A stretch of DNA of 29,014 nucleotides from JADFRG01 sp048054495 (lineage in GTDB: Bacteria > Chloroflexota > Anaerolineae > Anaerolineales > E44-bin32): assembly GCA_048054495.1 (NCBI GenBank), contig JBGMQN010000006.1:1-29014 (forward strand). The letters run 5' to 3'. A program made the position numbers and the translations under genes. Shown here piece after piece: positions 15,931 to 22,456 of the stretch; the first letter of the stretch is position 1, and the number at the start of each line of letters is the position of its first letter. The notes under the pieces were generated by a model, which made no database searches, was not told the DNA's origin, and worked only from the letters and a program-made list of their open reading frames with translations.

Positions 15931-17074
15931 TGGCCATCACGAAATCGTCCAAGCGACCAAGCGGTAGCTGGTCGAACCTCTGCTTCATCTCTGAAAGAGT
16001 GTCGCCGCCGAGCTTCCGGAGCAGCGCCTCGGCGAGCACGATACAAAGCATGCACTCTCCCACAACTGCGGCGCGGGGGACAGAACAGAAGTCTGAGCGC
16101 TCGTAGCGCGTTTCCGCTACCTGCCCGGAGGCCAAATCGACGGAGGCGCGTGGAGTCAGCGTGGTCGAGATGGGCTTCATCGCAACCCGCACGATGAGTG
16201 GATCGCCGGTAGTAATTCCGCCCTCCAGACCGCCGGCGCGGTTGCCCTTGCGCCGGATTCGCCCGTCGGAGGGTTCGAACTCATCGTGGACTTCGGTGCC
16301 GCGCAGGCGAGCGTTGTGGAAGCCATGGCCGATCTCAATGCCTTTCATGGCATGGATGCTCATCATGGCCGCCGCCACCCGAGCCCCCAGCCGCCGATCC
16401 CAATGCACATGGCTGCCCAATCCCGGAGGGACGCTTAATGCAACCACCTCAAACACGCCGCCAAGCGTGTCTTTGGCCTGCATGGCGGCTTGGATCTCGT
16501 CACGCATGGCTCGCGTGCCGGCCTCGGTTGGGCAGCGCACTTCGCTTTCTTCGGCGGCCTGGAAGCGTTCATTGAAAGTCAATTCATCGAGTTCGGCCGA
16601 AGCAGTGCCTATTTCCGTGACGTAGCTTCCGACGACAATGCCGAATTCGGCGAGCAGCTTGCGGCACACTGCACCTACGGCCACACGTGCCGCCGTCTCA
16701 CGTGCGGAGGCGCGCTCCAGGCTGAAGCGCAGGTCGCGGTAGCCATACTTCAGGGCTGCTGTCAGATCGGCATGCCCGGGCCGCGGAACAGACATCGGAG
16801 GAACCGCTTGGCCCTTCCACTTGGTGTGATCGCGATTGATGATCTTTAGGCCGATGGGAGCTCCGATCGTGATCCCCGCCAACACGCCTGAGATGATTTC
16901 GGCTTCGTCCTGCTCGATGGACTTCATCCTCGGCCCCACCCCGAATCCCACCTGGCGTCGGGCGAGGTCGGGAAGCAGATCGGCCGCATTGAGCGCCAAA
17001 CCTGCAGGAATTCCCTCCAGGATGGCGAGCAATTCAGGCCCATGCGACTCTCCAGCGGTCAGAAATCTAAGCAT
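15905..17074 (-). CDS. aroC: Chorismate synthase
   Basis: FMN-dependent 1,4-elimination of phosphate from EPSP to give chorismate. Seen are the N-terminal TAGESHGP (His11), the central RPGHADLTAALKYGYRD and RASARETAARVAVGA motifs, and the C-terminal RSDFCSVPRAAVVGECM. At 389 residues it is full length. The normally strongly conserved GYGRG segment reads GFGVGPRMK (residues 43-51): Arg49 is kept but the preceding Arg is Val46. It overlaps aroE by 8 nt. Its 3' end overlaps the aroKB frame. Confidence 0.95.
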   Translation of the reverse strand: MLRFLTAGESHGPELLAILEGIPAGLALNAADLLPDLARRQVGFGVGPRMKSIEQDEAEIISGVLAGITIGAPIGLKIINRDHTKWKGQAVPPMSVPRPGHADLTAALKYGYRDLRFSLERASARETAARVAVGAVCRKLLAEFGIVVGSYVTEIGTASAELDELTFNERFQAAEESEVRCPTEAGTRAMRDEIQAAMQAKDTLGGVFEVVALSVPPGLGSHVHWDRRLGARVAAAMMSIHAMKGIEIGHGFHNARLRGTEVHDEFEPSDGRIRRKGNRAGGLEGGITTGDPLIVRVAMKPISTTLTPRASVDLASGQVAETRYERSDFCSVPRAAVVGECMLCIVLAEALLRKLGGDTLSEMKQRFDQLPLGRLDDFVMANEPTIFWD

Positions 17075-17966
17075 CTATCACCTCACGGTGGTCAGGCCGA
17101 GCGTCCTTTCGCCCCCCGGGACGGAATCGCTCCATTGCTTCTTCGAGAGCGGCTCGCATCCGCTCACGCGGGGCGCGCAGGCCGGTCCAGAGCTCATACG
17201 AGAGCGCAGCTTGTTCCAGCAGCATGCCTGCGCCGGATACCGCCTTGAGACCCGAATGCTGGGCCTGCTGCACGAGTCGAGGTTCCCTGGGCGAGTAGAC
17301 CAGGTCATAAACAAACGCAGCAGGCGGAAGGGCTACATCGTCCGGCCAGGGTGAATTGTGGTCCTCCGGCATCATGCCCAGCGGAGTGGCGTTAACGAGA
17401 AGGGCGCATTGGCTCGCGGCCCTGGCGAAAGACTCTCGTACCCAGGGGAGAGCTGCTACCTCCAACTCGTGATATCGGCGCAAATCCTCGGCCAATCGTT
17501 CGGCATGGCTTGCAGTCCTGGCGATGAGGCTCAGGTCAAGGCCCTCTTGCGCCAGGCCGAAGGCCACCGCCCGCGCGGCTCCGCCGGCCCCTAGGATGAA
17601 AGATCGTCCAGTTTTCGGGACCCTCCAGTGAGCGTGCAGGTCATGTATGAATCCCCGTAAATCCGTGTTGTGACCCACTAGATGACCCTCTTTATTGACG
17701 ATGGTATTGACGGCCGATGTCTGCGCCGCCGATGCGTCAATCTCATCGAGAAGCGGCAAGACCGCCTCCTTATGTGGGATGGTCACATTGGCGCCCAGCC
17801 ATCCATGCGATCGCATGCTCGCGATTGCCGGCGCGAGCTCTTCAGGAGCAACCTCCATCGTTTCGTAGCGCCAGTCTAGGCCGGCCGCCTCGATGGCCGC
17901 ATTTTGAATGGCGGGCGAAAATGAGTGTGCGACCGGGGAGCCTAGAAGCACGAACTTCTTCACCAT
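17067..17966 (-). CDS. aroE: Shikimate dehydrogenase
   Basis: NADPH-dependent reduction of 3-dehydroshikimate to shikimate. The substrate domain starts LLGSPVAHSFSP and has the catalytic Lys66 in NVTIPHKEAV, then Asn87 (SAVNT) and Asp102 (GHNTDLRGF). The NADP domain carries GAGGAARAVAF, NATPLGM and a C-terminal VSGAGMLLEQAALSYELWTG. Its 299 residues include a charged C-terminal tail of about 20 residues beyond the usual end. It overlaps aroA by 7 nt and aroC by 8 nt. Confidence 0.95.
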   Translation of the reverse strand: MVKKFVLLGSPVAHSFSPAIQNAAIEAAGLDWRYETMEVAPEELAPAIASMRSHGWLGANVTIPHKEAVLPLLDEIDASAAQTSAVNTIVNKEGHLVGHNTDLRGFIHDLHAHWRVPKTGRSFILGAGGAARAVAFGLAQEGLDLSLIARTASHAERLAEDLRRYHELEVAALPWVRESFARAASQCALLVNATPLGMMPEDHNSPWPDDVALPPAAFVYDLVYSPREPRLVQQAQHSGLKAVSGAGMLLEQAALSYELWTGLRAPRERMRAALEEAMERFRPGGRKDARPDHREVIDA

Positions 17967-19252
17967 AGCTCCGCTCCCATCGAACGGAGGGTGGTCATGA
18001 AGCCAGGATAGGATTCCTGGACGACCTCCGCGCTCGAAATTACGGTCTCGCCGGAGGCCAGCATGCCGGCAACCGTCAGAGCCATGGCGAGGCGGTGATC
18101 TCCATGCGAACTCACTCGAGCCCCAGTGAGCGGAGTTGGCCCTTCGATGGTAAGCCCGTCTGGGTGTTCCTCAATCTGGGCGCCCATCTTTCTTAATTCG
18201 ACGGTCATGCCGGACAAGCGGTCCGATTCTTTCAGGCGCAATTCACCCGCACCCCGGATCCGTGTCTCGCCGTGGGCCTGCGTGGCGACAACCGCGAAGA
18301 TGGGGATCTCATCGACCATCGAAACCACTTGCTCTCGATGAATATCGATCCCCTTTAGGGTCGAAAACGCGACGGTCATGTCGCCGGTCGGCTCGCCGTC
18401 CGTAGCGGTGAGAGCACCGGTTTCGATTTGTGCCTCCATTCGCTGCAAGGTCTCCAACAGCCCGGTGCGAGTGGGGTTGAGGCCCACGTTCTGTACCCTG
18501 ATCTCCGAGCCAGGCGCTAGCAGGGCGGCCGCAAGCGGGAAGGCAGCCGCGGACATATCTCCTGGAATGTCGAGTTCAAAGGGCGGAAGCGGCGCCTGAA
18601 TGGGATCGAGGCTCAGGGTGCCGTCCGACCGAACGACCGACACACCCAAATGCCGAAGCAGTCGTTCGGAGTGATCGCGCGAGGCGATCGGCTCGCGTAT
18701 CCGTGTGCGGCCCTTCGCGCACAATCCTGCCAGCAAGAGGGCGGTCTTCACCTGGGCGGATGCAATCTGCATCTCATACTCGATCCCATGTAGCTCGGCA
18801 CCGGAGATCTCCAGCGGCGGCTGGTCGCTCCCGCTGGGTCCGGAGATCTGAGCGCCCATCCTTCTCAGTGGCTCTGCCACTCGGGCCATGGGCCGCTGCG
18901 AAAGCCGGCGGGAACCGGTCAGGGTGGCCGAGACCGTCGAGCCGGCCAGGGCTCCCATCAATAGTCGCATCGTCGTGCCCGAATTGCGGCAGGCCAGGGG
19001 TCGCTCCGGGGGTAACCACCGGGTTCCGTGCACCAGGGTCTGCTCTTCATCCAAGCTCTCGATTTCAACCCCGAGCGCCGCAAGGCAGTCTTTCATCGCA
19101 TCGATCACGCCCGCACGCAGCGCACCGCGGAGGCGCGTGGAACCGGCGGCCATGGCACCCAGGAGCAGAGCGCGGTGAGTCACGGACTTGTCGCCTGGAA
19201 CCTGAATCGTTCCCCGCAGTCCCTTTGCGTGCCCAGCGACTCTAAATTCCAC
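17960..19252 (-). CDS. aroA: 3-phosphoshikimate 1-carboxyvinyltransferase (EPSP synthase)
   Basis: Transfers enolpyruvyl from PEP to shikimate 3-phosphate. Seen are PGDKSVTHRALLL (Lys22, Ser23, Arg28), NSGTTMRLLMG (90-100), SRRLSQRPM (114-122), the catalytic Asp313 in MVDEIPIFAV and LRLKESDRL (Lys340, Glu341, Arg344). The NSGTTMRLLMG form with QRPM resembles Gram-positive-type enzymes more than the E. coli NAGTAMR form. The start codon is GTG with a G-rich site (GGGGGGA) 7 nt upstream, inside the tyrA end. It overlaps tyrA by 11 nt. Confidence 0.95.
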   Translation of the reverse strand: MEFRVAGHAKGLRGTIQVPGDKSVTHRALLLGAMAAGSTRLRGALRAGVIDAMKDCLAALGVEIESLDEEQTLVHGTRWLPPERPLACRNSGTTMRLLMGALAGSTVSATLTGSRRLSQRPMARVAEPLRRMGAQISGPSGSDQPPLEISGAELHGIEYEMQIASAQVKTALLLAGLCAKGRTRIREPIASRDHSERLLRHLGVSVVRSDGTLSLDPIQAPLPPFELDIPGDMSAAAFPLAAALLAPGSEIRVQNVGLNPTRTGLLETLQRMEAQIETGALTATDGEPTGDMTVAFSTLKGIDIHREQVVSMVDEIPIFAVVATQAHGETRIRGAGELRLKESDRLSGMTVELRKMGAQIEEHPDGLTIEGPTPLTGARVSSHGDHRLAMALTVAGMLASGETVISSAEVVQESYPGFMTTLRSMGAELW

Positions 19253-20114
19253 GGGCAGATCCCCCCGGATCCTTCAGCGAATCTCGCCTTCGCTGAACGG
19301 GCTCCAGATATCCGCGCAACGGCCCAGCTTCCCCCTCGGCTAGCAGCTTGCGCAGCTGCTCCAATTCAGCCTGCGCGCGCGACAATGCCTCCTGCACCAT
19401 ATCTTGATTGGTGGTGAGTATGTCGATCATCATTGTGAGGTCGCTGGCCGCAAGCCGGGAAGTGCTGAGAAAGCCCGAGGCAACCAGGTCCCACAACTCA
19501 GGATCCCTCCTGCCGAAGGACTCCGCGGACCCCATGAGCGCCGCAGCCAGAAGGTAGGGCAGGTGGCTTGCGGCGGCGAGCAGCCGATCGTGCCTGGCAG
19601 CCTCCATCTGTCGCACCGAGGCGCCGAGCGCTACCACAATCTGTTCCGCAAGCGCCAGTGCGCTGGGCGTGGTCCGAGAGCACGGAGTCAGCACAAATAG
19701 ATTCCCACTGAATAGCCCAGCTTCCGCCTCCGAAAAGCCCGCCCGCTCCTTGCCGCACAACGGATGGCCTCCCACCGCCGAGACCGAGTCTGGGAGGAGC
19801 TCCATCGCTTCTACAACCTGGCGTTTAGTAGACCCAATGTCCATTAGGAGATTGACGTCGGGTGGATCCTCAGTGAAGAGCTCAAGCAGTCTCAAGGTTT
19901 CTTTCACCGGAGTCGCCAAGACGAGCACATCGGTATGGACGAGCGCACCACTTAGTTCCTGGGTCATGATCCCGGCTCGGCGGGCGAGTGCGATGGTCTT
20001 TGGATCCGAATCGACGCCTACCAGTTTCCGGCAGCGCGGCTGCAGACCCAGCGCCATGGATCCGCCCATCAGGCCGAGGCCGACGATCGTTACGCGGGAA
20101 TCTTCGAGTTCCAT
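19242..20114 (-). CDS. tyrA: Prephenate dehydrogenase
   Basis: NAD(P)-dependent oxidative decarboxylation of prephenate to 4-hydroxyphenylpyruvate, the Tyr branch. An N-terminal Rossmann motif VGLGLMGGS (11-19) is followed by Asp35 (VGVDSD), which suggests NAD preference. The substrate/catalytic motif is GGHPLCGKERAG (His117). The C-terminal helical dimerisation domain spans about 175-270. There is no ACT or mutase domain, so Tyr control may lie at transcription (see 21162-21339) and at DAHP synthase. Its 290 residues are normal for a monofunctional TyrA. It overlaps aroF by 25 nt; GAGG precedes the ATG. Arogenate activity cannot be excluded. Confidence 0.93.
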   Translation of the reverse strand: MELEDSRVTIVGLGLMGGSMALGLQPRCRKLVGVDSDPKTIALARRAGIMTQELSGALVHTDVLVLATPVKETLRLLELFTEDPPDVNLLMDIGSTKRQVVEAMELLPDSVSAVGGHPLCGKERAGFSEAEAGLFSGNLFVLTPCSRTTPSALALAEQIVVALGASVRQMEAARHDRLLAAASHLPYLLAAALMGSAESFGRRDPELWDLVASGFLSTSRLAASDLTMMIDILTTNQDMVQEALSRAQAELEQLRKLLAEGEAGPLRGYLEPVQRRRDSLKDPGGSARGI

Positions 20115-21136
20115 TCCGCCTCAAGCAGATCTCTTCCGACAGCTCGGGCAACCTCGCGGACTTGTCTAACCATGTCGGCAAAGCGTTCCGGCCGCAGACT
20201 CTGGGCGCCGTCCGATAGCGCCTCTTCTGGCCTGGGATGGACCTCCACGATCAGACCATCCGCTCCGGCAGCAACTCCAGCGCGGGCCACGGCCGATACG
20301 TATTCCCACTTTCCGGTGCTGTGGCTGGGATCCAGAATCACAGGCAAGTGCGAGAGTTCCCTTACGACAGGGATGGCGTTGATGTCGGTCGTATTTCGAG
20401 TGTAGCTCTCAAAAGACCGGATCCCCCGCTCGCAAAGTATGACGCGCTCATTCCCAACGGACAGCAAGTATTCGGCCGACATCAACCATTCCTCTATGGT
20501 CGCCATCAGCCCTCGCTTGAGCAGCACTGGGCGTCCCGACCGGCCGGCGGCACGCAATAGCTCATAGTTCTGCATGTTGCGAGCCCCAAGCTGGATGATG
20601 TCAGCGTAGTCGGCAACGAGTGGGACTTGCTCCGGCGACATGGCTTCTGTAATCACCTTCAGGCCCGTCTCGAGACGTGCCTCAGCCAGGAGTTTCAGGC
20701 CTGGTTCTCCAAGACCCTGAAAGCTATACGGCGAGGTGCGCGGCTTAAATGCACCACCCCGCAGAATAGTGGCCCCAGACTCCCGCACGGCATGCGCGGT
20801 CTCCAACAGCTGATCTCGGTCTTCGACCGAACAGGGTCCGGCCATGATCACGATCTCGTTCCCGCCGATGGTCAGCCCATCGATATTCACCAAAGTATCC
20901 AGGGGGTGCATCTCTCGGGAGGCGAGCTTAAAGGGTTTCAATACTGGGAGCACGTTCTCAACCCCCTCAAGCGGTTCGAAATTGCCGGGGTCGATCGGGC
21001 GGTCGTCGCCTATTACGCCCACGATCGAGCGCTCCTGTCCTTTGCTTAAGTGGGTCTTGTATCCAAGACGCTCGACCTTGGCCAGCACATATTCGATCTG
21101 GGCTTGCGTTGCACCACTCTTCATAACGATGATCAC
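20090..21136 (-). CDS. aroF: 3-deoxy-7-phosphoheptulonate synthase, type I beta with N-terminal regulatory domain
   Basis: Condenses PEP and erythrose 4-phosphate to DAHP, the first shikimate-pathway step. The N-terminal ferredoxin-like (ACT-like) domain of about 70 residues (SKGQERSIVGVIGDD) resembles that of the Thermotoga enzyme, where it mediates feedback inhibition. The TIM barrel carries MAGPCSVE (about 99-105), KPRTSPYSFQGLG (131-143), QLGARNMQN, LLKRGL, LCERGIRSFE and LDPSHSTGK. Its 348 residues match. The start is GTG, with GGAGGAGGAG 3 nt upstream. ATG at 21124 is possible but too far from that site. It is the first gene of the seven-gene aro operon, 25 nt downstream of an intrinsic terminator. 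Confidence 0.95.
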   Translation of the reverse strand: MIIVMKSGATQAQIEYVLAKVERLGYKTHLSKGQERSIVGVIGDDRPIDPGNFEPLEGVENVLPVLKPFKLASREMHPLDTLVNIDGLTIGGNEIVIMAGPCSVEDRDQLLETAHAVRESGATILRGGAFKPRTSPYSFQGLGEPGLKLLAEARLETGLKVITEAMSPEQVPLVADYADIIQLGARNMQNYELLRAAGRSGRPVLLKRGLMATIEEWLMSAEYLLSVGNERVILCERGIRSFESYTRNTTDINAIPVVRELSHLPVILDPSHSTGKWEYVSAVARAGVAAGADGLIVEVHPRPEEALSDGAQSLRPERFADMVRQVREVARAVGRDLLEAEWNSKIPA

Positions 21137-21161
21137 TTACTCCTCCTCCAGCATGGACAAT

Positions 21162-21192
21162 AAAAAAAGCACCGAGCCGGTGCTCGGTGCTT
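21162..21192 (-). terminator. Intrinsic terminator in the aro leader (attenuator)
   Basis: On the minus strand AAGCACCGAGC and GCTCGGTGCTT form a perfect 11-bp stem with the tetraloop ACCG, ending in seven consecutive T. It stands between the aro promoter and aroF, ending 25 nt before the aroF start, so it must be conditional. Confidence 0.93.
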
Positions 21193-21222
21193 GAAGGTTC
21201 GATTATGCCTACCTATTCAAGC
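21189..21222 (-). promoter_or_regulatory. Predicted aro antiterminator helix
   Basis: On the minus strand GCTTGAA (21222-21216), the last codons of the leader ORF, pairs perfectly with TTCAAGC (21195-21189), which overlaps the 5' arm of the terminator. A further TGCTT/GAGCA-type extension is possible on the outer side. The fold excludes the terminator. The leader stop codon lies in its loop. Confidence 0.7.
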
Positions 21223-21302
21223 CGAAGCAGCGGCTGAGCGCTCAACCCTCCAAAATAGCCAAAATAGTAGGTGCCGAAGCTTCGCTTGTTTGCCTGATTC
21301 AT
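21213..21302 (-). CDS. Putative Tyr/Phe-rich leader peptide of the aro operon
   Basis: A 29-codon ORF whose centre reads SFGTYYFGYFGG (residues 8-19): three Tyr and three Phe within nine codons. These are the end products made through this operon. It lies between a strong promoter and a strong terminator. Codons 5-8 form region 1 and codons 25-29 form region 2 of a trp-type attenuator. Ribosomes stalled at codons 12-17 would free region 2 to form the antiterminator; ribosomes reaching the TAG would cover region 2 and let the terminator form. There is no room for a Shine-Dalgarno: the -10 box ends 7 nt before the ATG, so the message is probably leaderless. Confidence 0.85.
   Translation of the reverse strand: MNQANKRSFGTYYFGYFGGLSAQPLLRLE
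21218..21288 (-). promoter_or_regulatory. Predicted aro protector helix (regions 1 and 2)
   Basis: On the minus strand CAAGCGAAGC (21288-21279, leader codons 5-8) pairs with GCTTCGGCTTG (21228-21218). This gives 10 pairs with one bulged G. Formation would block the antiterminator and allow termination when the leader is not being translated. The Tyr/Phe codons lie in the loop between the two arms. Confidence 0.65.
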
Positions 21303-21309
21303 TTGAGAG

Positions 21310-21339
21310 ATCATAGCACAGCCAGTGAAAATCGGTCAA
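21310..21339 (-). promoter_or_regulatory. aro operon promoter
   Basis: On the minus strand TTGACC (21339-21334, 5 of 6) and TATGAT (21315-21310, 5 of 6) are 18 nt apart, with an extended -10 TGC directly before TATGAT. The predicted start (about 21303) falls at or within a base or two of the leader ATG at 21302. The -35 lies just upstream of the divergent aroH start. Confidence 0.85.
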
Positions 21340-21356
21340 GGTGAATTAGTGGTACG

Positions 21357-21734
21357 ATGCCGCGTAGCATGACGATTCGAGCGATCCGAGGCGCCATAAC
21401 CGTTCCCGATAACTCCCGGGGAGCGATTCTCGATGCCACCCATGCACTGCTTCAGTCGCTGGTGGAGGCAAATGGCCTGAGTGCGGGCGAGGTGATCGCA
21501 GCGACGTTCTCTATGACTTCTGATCTCGATCAGGCCTATCCTGCGGAAGCGGCCCGGGAATTGGGATGGACGGAGGCCGGTCTGATGTGCGTTCAAGAAA
21601 TGCGAGTCGAAGGCAGCCTCAACAAATGTATCCGTGTGCGAGTGCTCTGGGAGACAGAGCAGCCGCAATCCGCCGTGGCCCACCGCTATTTACGGGGCGC
21701 AGCAAATTTACGGACTGATTTATTGGAGGATTAG
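21357..21734 (+). CDS. aroH: Chorismate mutase, AroH type
   Basis: Claisen rearrangement of chorismate to prephenate, which supplies both pheA and tyrA. It is the trimeric Bacillus AroH fold rather than the helical AroQ fold. Seen are IRAIRGAITV (Arg11), DLDQAYPAEAARELGW, and MCVQEMRVEGSLNKCIRVRV with Cys78, Glu81 and Arg93 equivalent to known active-site residues, then HRYLRGA (Tyr111). At 125 residues it is full length. The start may be ATG 21357 or ATG 21369 (MTIRAIRG); neither has a good ribosome site. A weak promoter (TTGAGA at 21303, GAAAAT at 21327) would overlap the divergent aro promoter. As the sole mutase gene here, it complements the monofunctional PheA and TyrA. Confidence 0.93.
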   Translation: MPRSMTIRAIRGAITVPDNSRGAILDATHALLQSLVEANGLSAGEVIAATFSMTSDLDQAYPAEAARELGWTEAGLMCVQEMRVEGSLNKCIRVRVLWETEQPQSAVAHRYLRGAANLRTDLLED

Positions 21735-21763
21735 CGCAGAAAACTGGTTGGCACGCTGCGCCT

Positions 21764-21781
21764 GCGCCCCGTGGAGGGCGC
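21764..21781 (+). terminator. Possible weak terminator hairpin after aroH
   Basis: GCGCCC and GGGCGC form a 6-bp stem with a 6-nt loop 30 nt after the aroH stop. What follows (TTCGCATATCTT) is only mildly T-rich, so the call is tentative. Confidence 0.3.
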
Positions 21782-21820
21782 TTCGCATATCTTCCTGCCT
21801 TTGCGGTATGGCGCGCATCT

Positions 21821-21826
21821 TATAAT
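21821..21826 (+). promoter_or_regulatory. -10 element upstream of the CarD-like gene
   Basis: A perfect TATAAT lies 35 nt before the ATG at 21862. No good -35 is seen at standard spacing; TTGCGG at 21801 is only 14 nt away. CarD-type factors are known to help at promoters with weak elements, so self-regulation is conceivable but not shown. Confidence 0.5.
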
Positions 21827-21861
21827 AGTGATAGCGTGCCTGGTAGAGGTGCGAGGGATTG

Positions 21862-22386
21862 ATGGCAAACACGAAGAATAGAGAGCCCTACTCGAAGGGC
21901 GACTGGCTTGTCCATCCTTCGTATGGCATTGGTCAGGTCATGAAGATCGAGAAGAAGCGCATCGAGGGAAAGAAGATCCAATTCTATAGGGTGGAAGGGG
22001 AACACTCGACTTATTGGCTGCCGGTGGAAGGGCTTGAAGCAAGCCGAGTGCGAAGACTGGCATCCCGGGATCAGTTCCGCAAGGCGATCAAGCTCTTGAG
22101 GAGCGCTCCCCGCGAAATGGATCCGGATCACACCAAGAGGCGCACGCGGATCAAAGAGGTCATGACCACCGGTTCGCTGCGCTCGGTGGTTCGAGCGATT
22201 CGAGACCTGTCCGCGCGAAACTCAGAAAAACGACTGAGCGATACGGAGAGGCGGTCACTGGAGCAGTTCATCGACAGCCTGGTCGAGGAGTGGGCCATCG
22301 CCGAAGAGATCGAGATGCATGAGGCGAGGACCGAGCTCAAGGAAATGCTTGACGAGGGTTTCGCCGCGAGCTCGGGGTCGAGTTAG
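21862..22386 (+). CDS. CarD/CdnL-like RNA polymerase-binding transcription regulator
   Basis: The N-terminal region (about residues 10-70) matches the CarD_CdnL_TRCF RNA polymerase interaction domain: YSKGDWLVHPSYGIGQVMKIEKKRI, then FYRVEG and TYWLPVEGLEASRVRRL. The remaining 100 residues are helical and highly charged, like the DNA-binding C-terminal domain of CarD/CdnL. The 174 residues match stand-alone CarD proteins (about 160-165). In the family these bind the polymerase beta subunit and stabilise open complexes. ATG 21862 has GAGGG just upstream; a TTG at 21859 is in frame. It is monocistronic, after aroH and convergent with fhs. Any specific link to the flanking amino acid genes is unknown. 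Confidence 0.85.
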   Translation: MANTKNREPYSKGDWLVHPSYGIGQVMKIEKKRIEGKKIQFYRVEGEHSTYWLPVEGLEASRVRRLASRDQFRKAIKLLRSAPREMDPDHTKRRTRIKEVMTTGSLRSVVRAIRDLSARNSEKRLSDTERRSLEQFIDSLVEEWAIAEEIEMHEARTELKEMLDEGFAASSGSS

Positions 22387-22456
22387 GCTCGATCCGATGG
22401 CGCGCCCGCGCCGTTGATCCGCCAGATCTGAGGTTGTGGAGACCTGTGCTGCTCGA

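Noticed and set aside
22387..22456. GC-rich self-complementary stretch between the CarD-like gene and fhs as a bidirectional terminator
   Set aside because: The short GGCG/CGCC pairing has no T-run on either strand.
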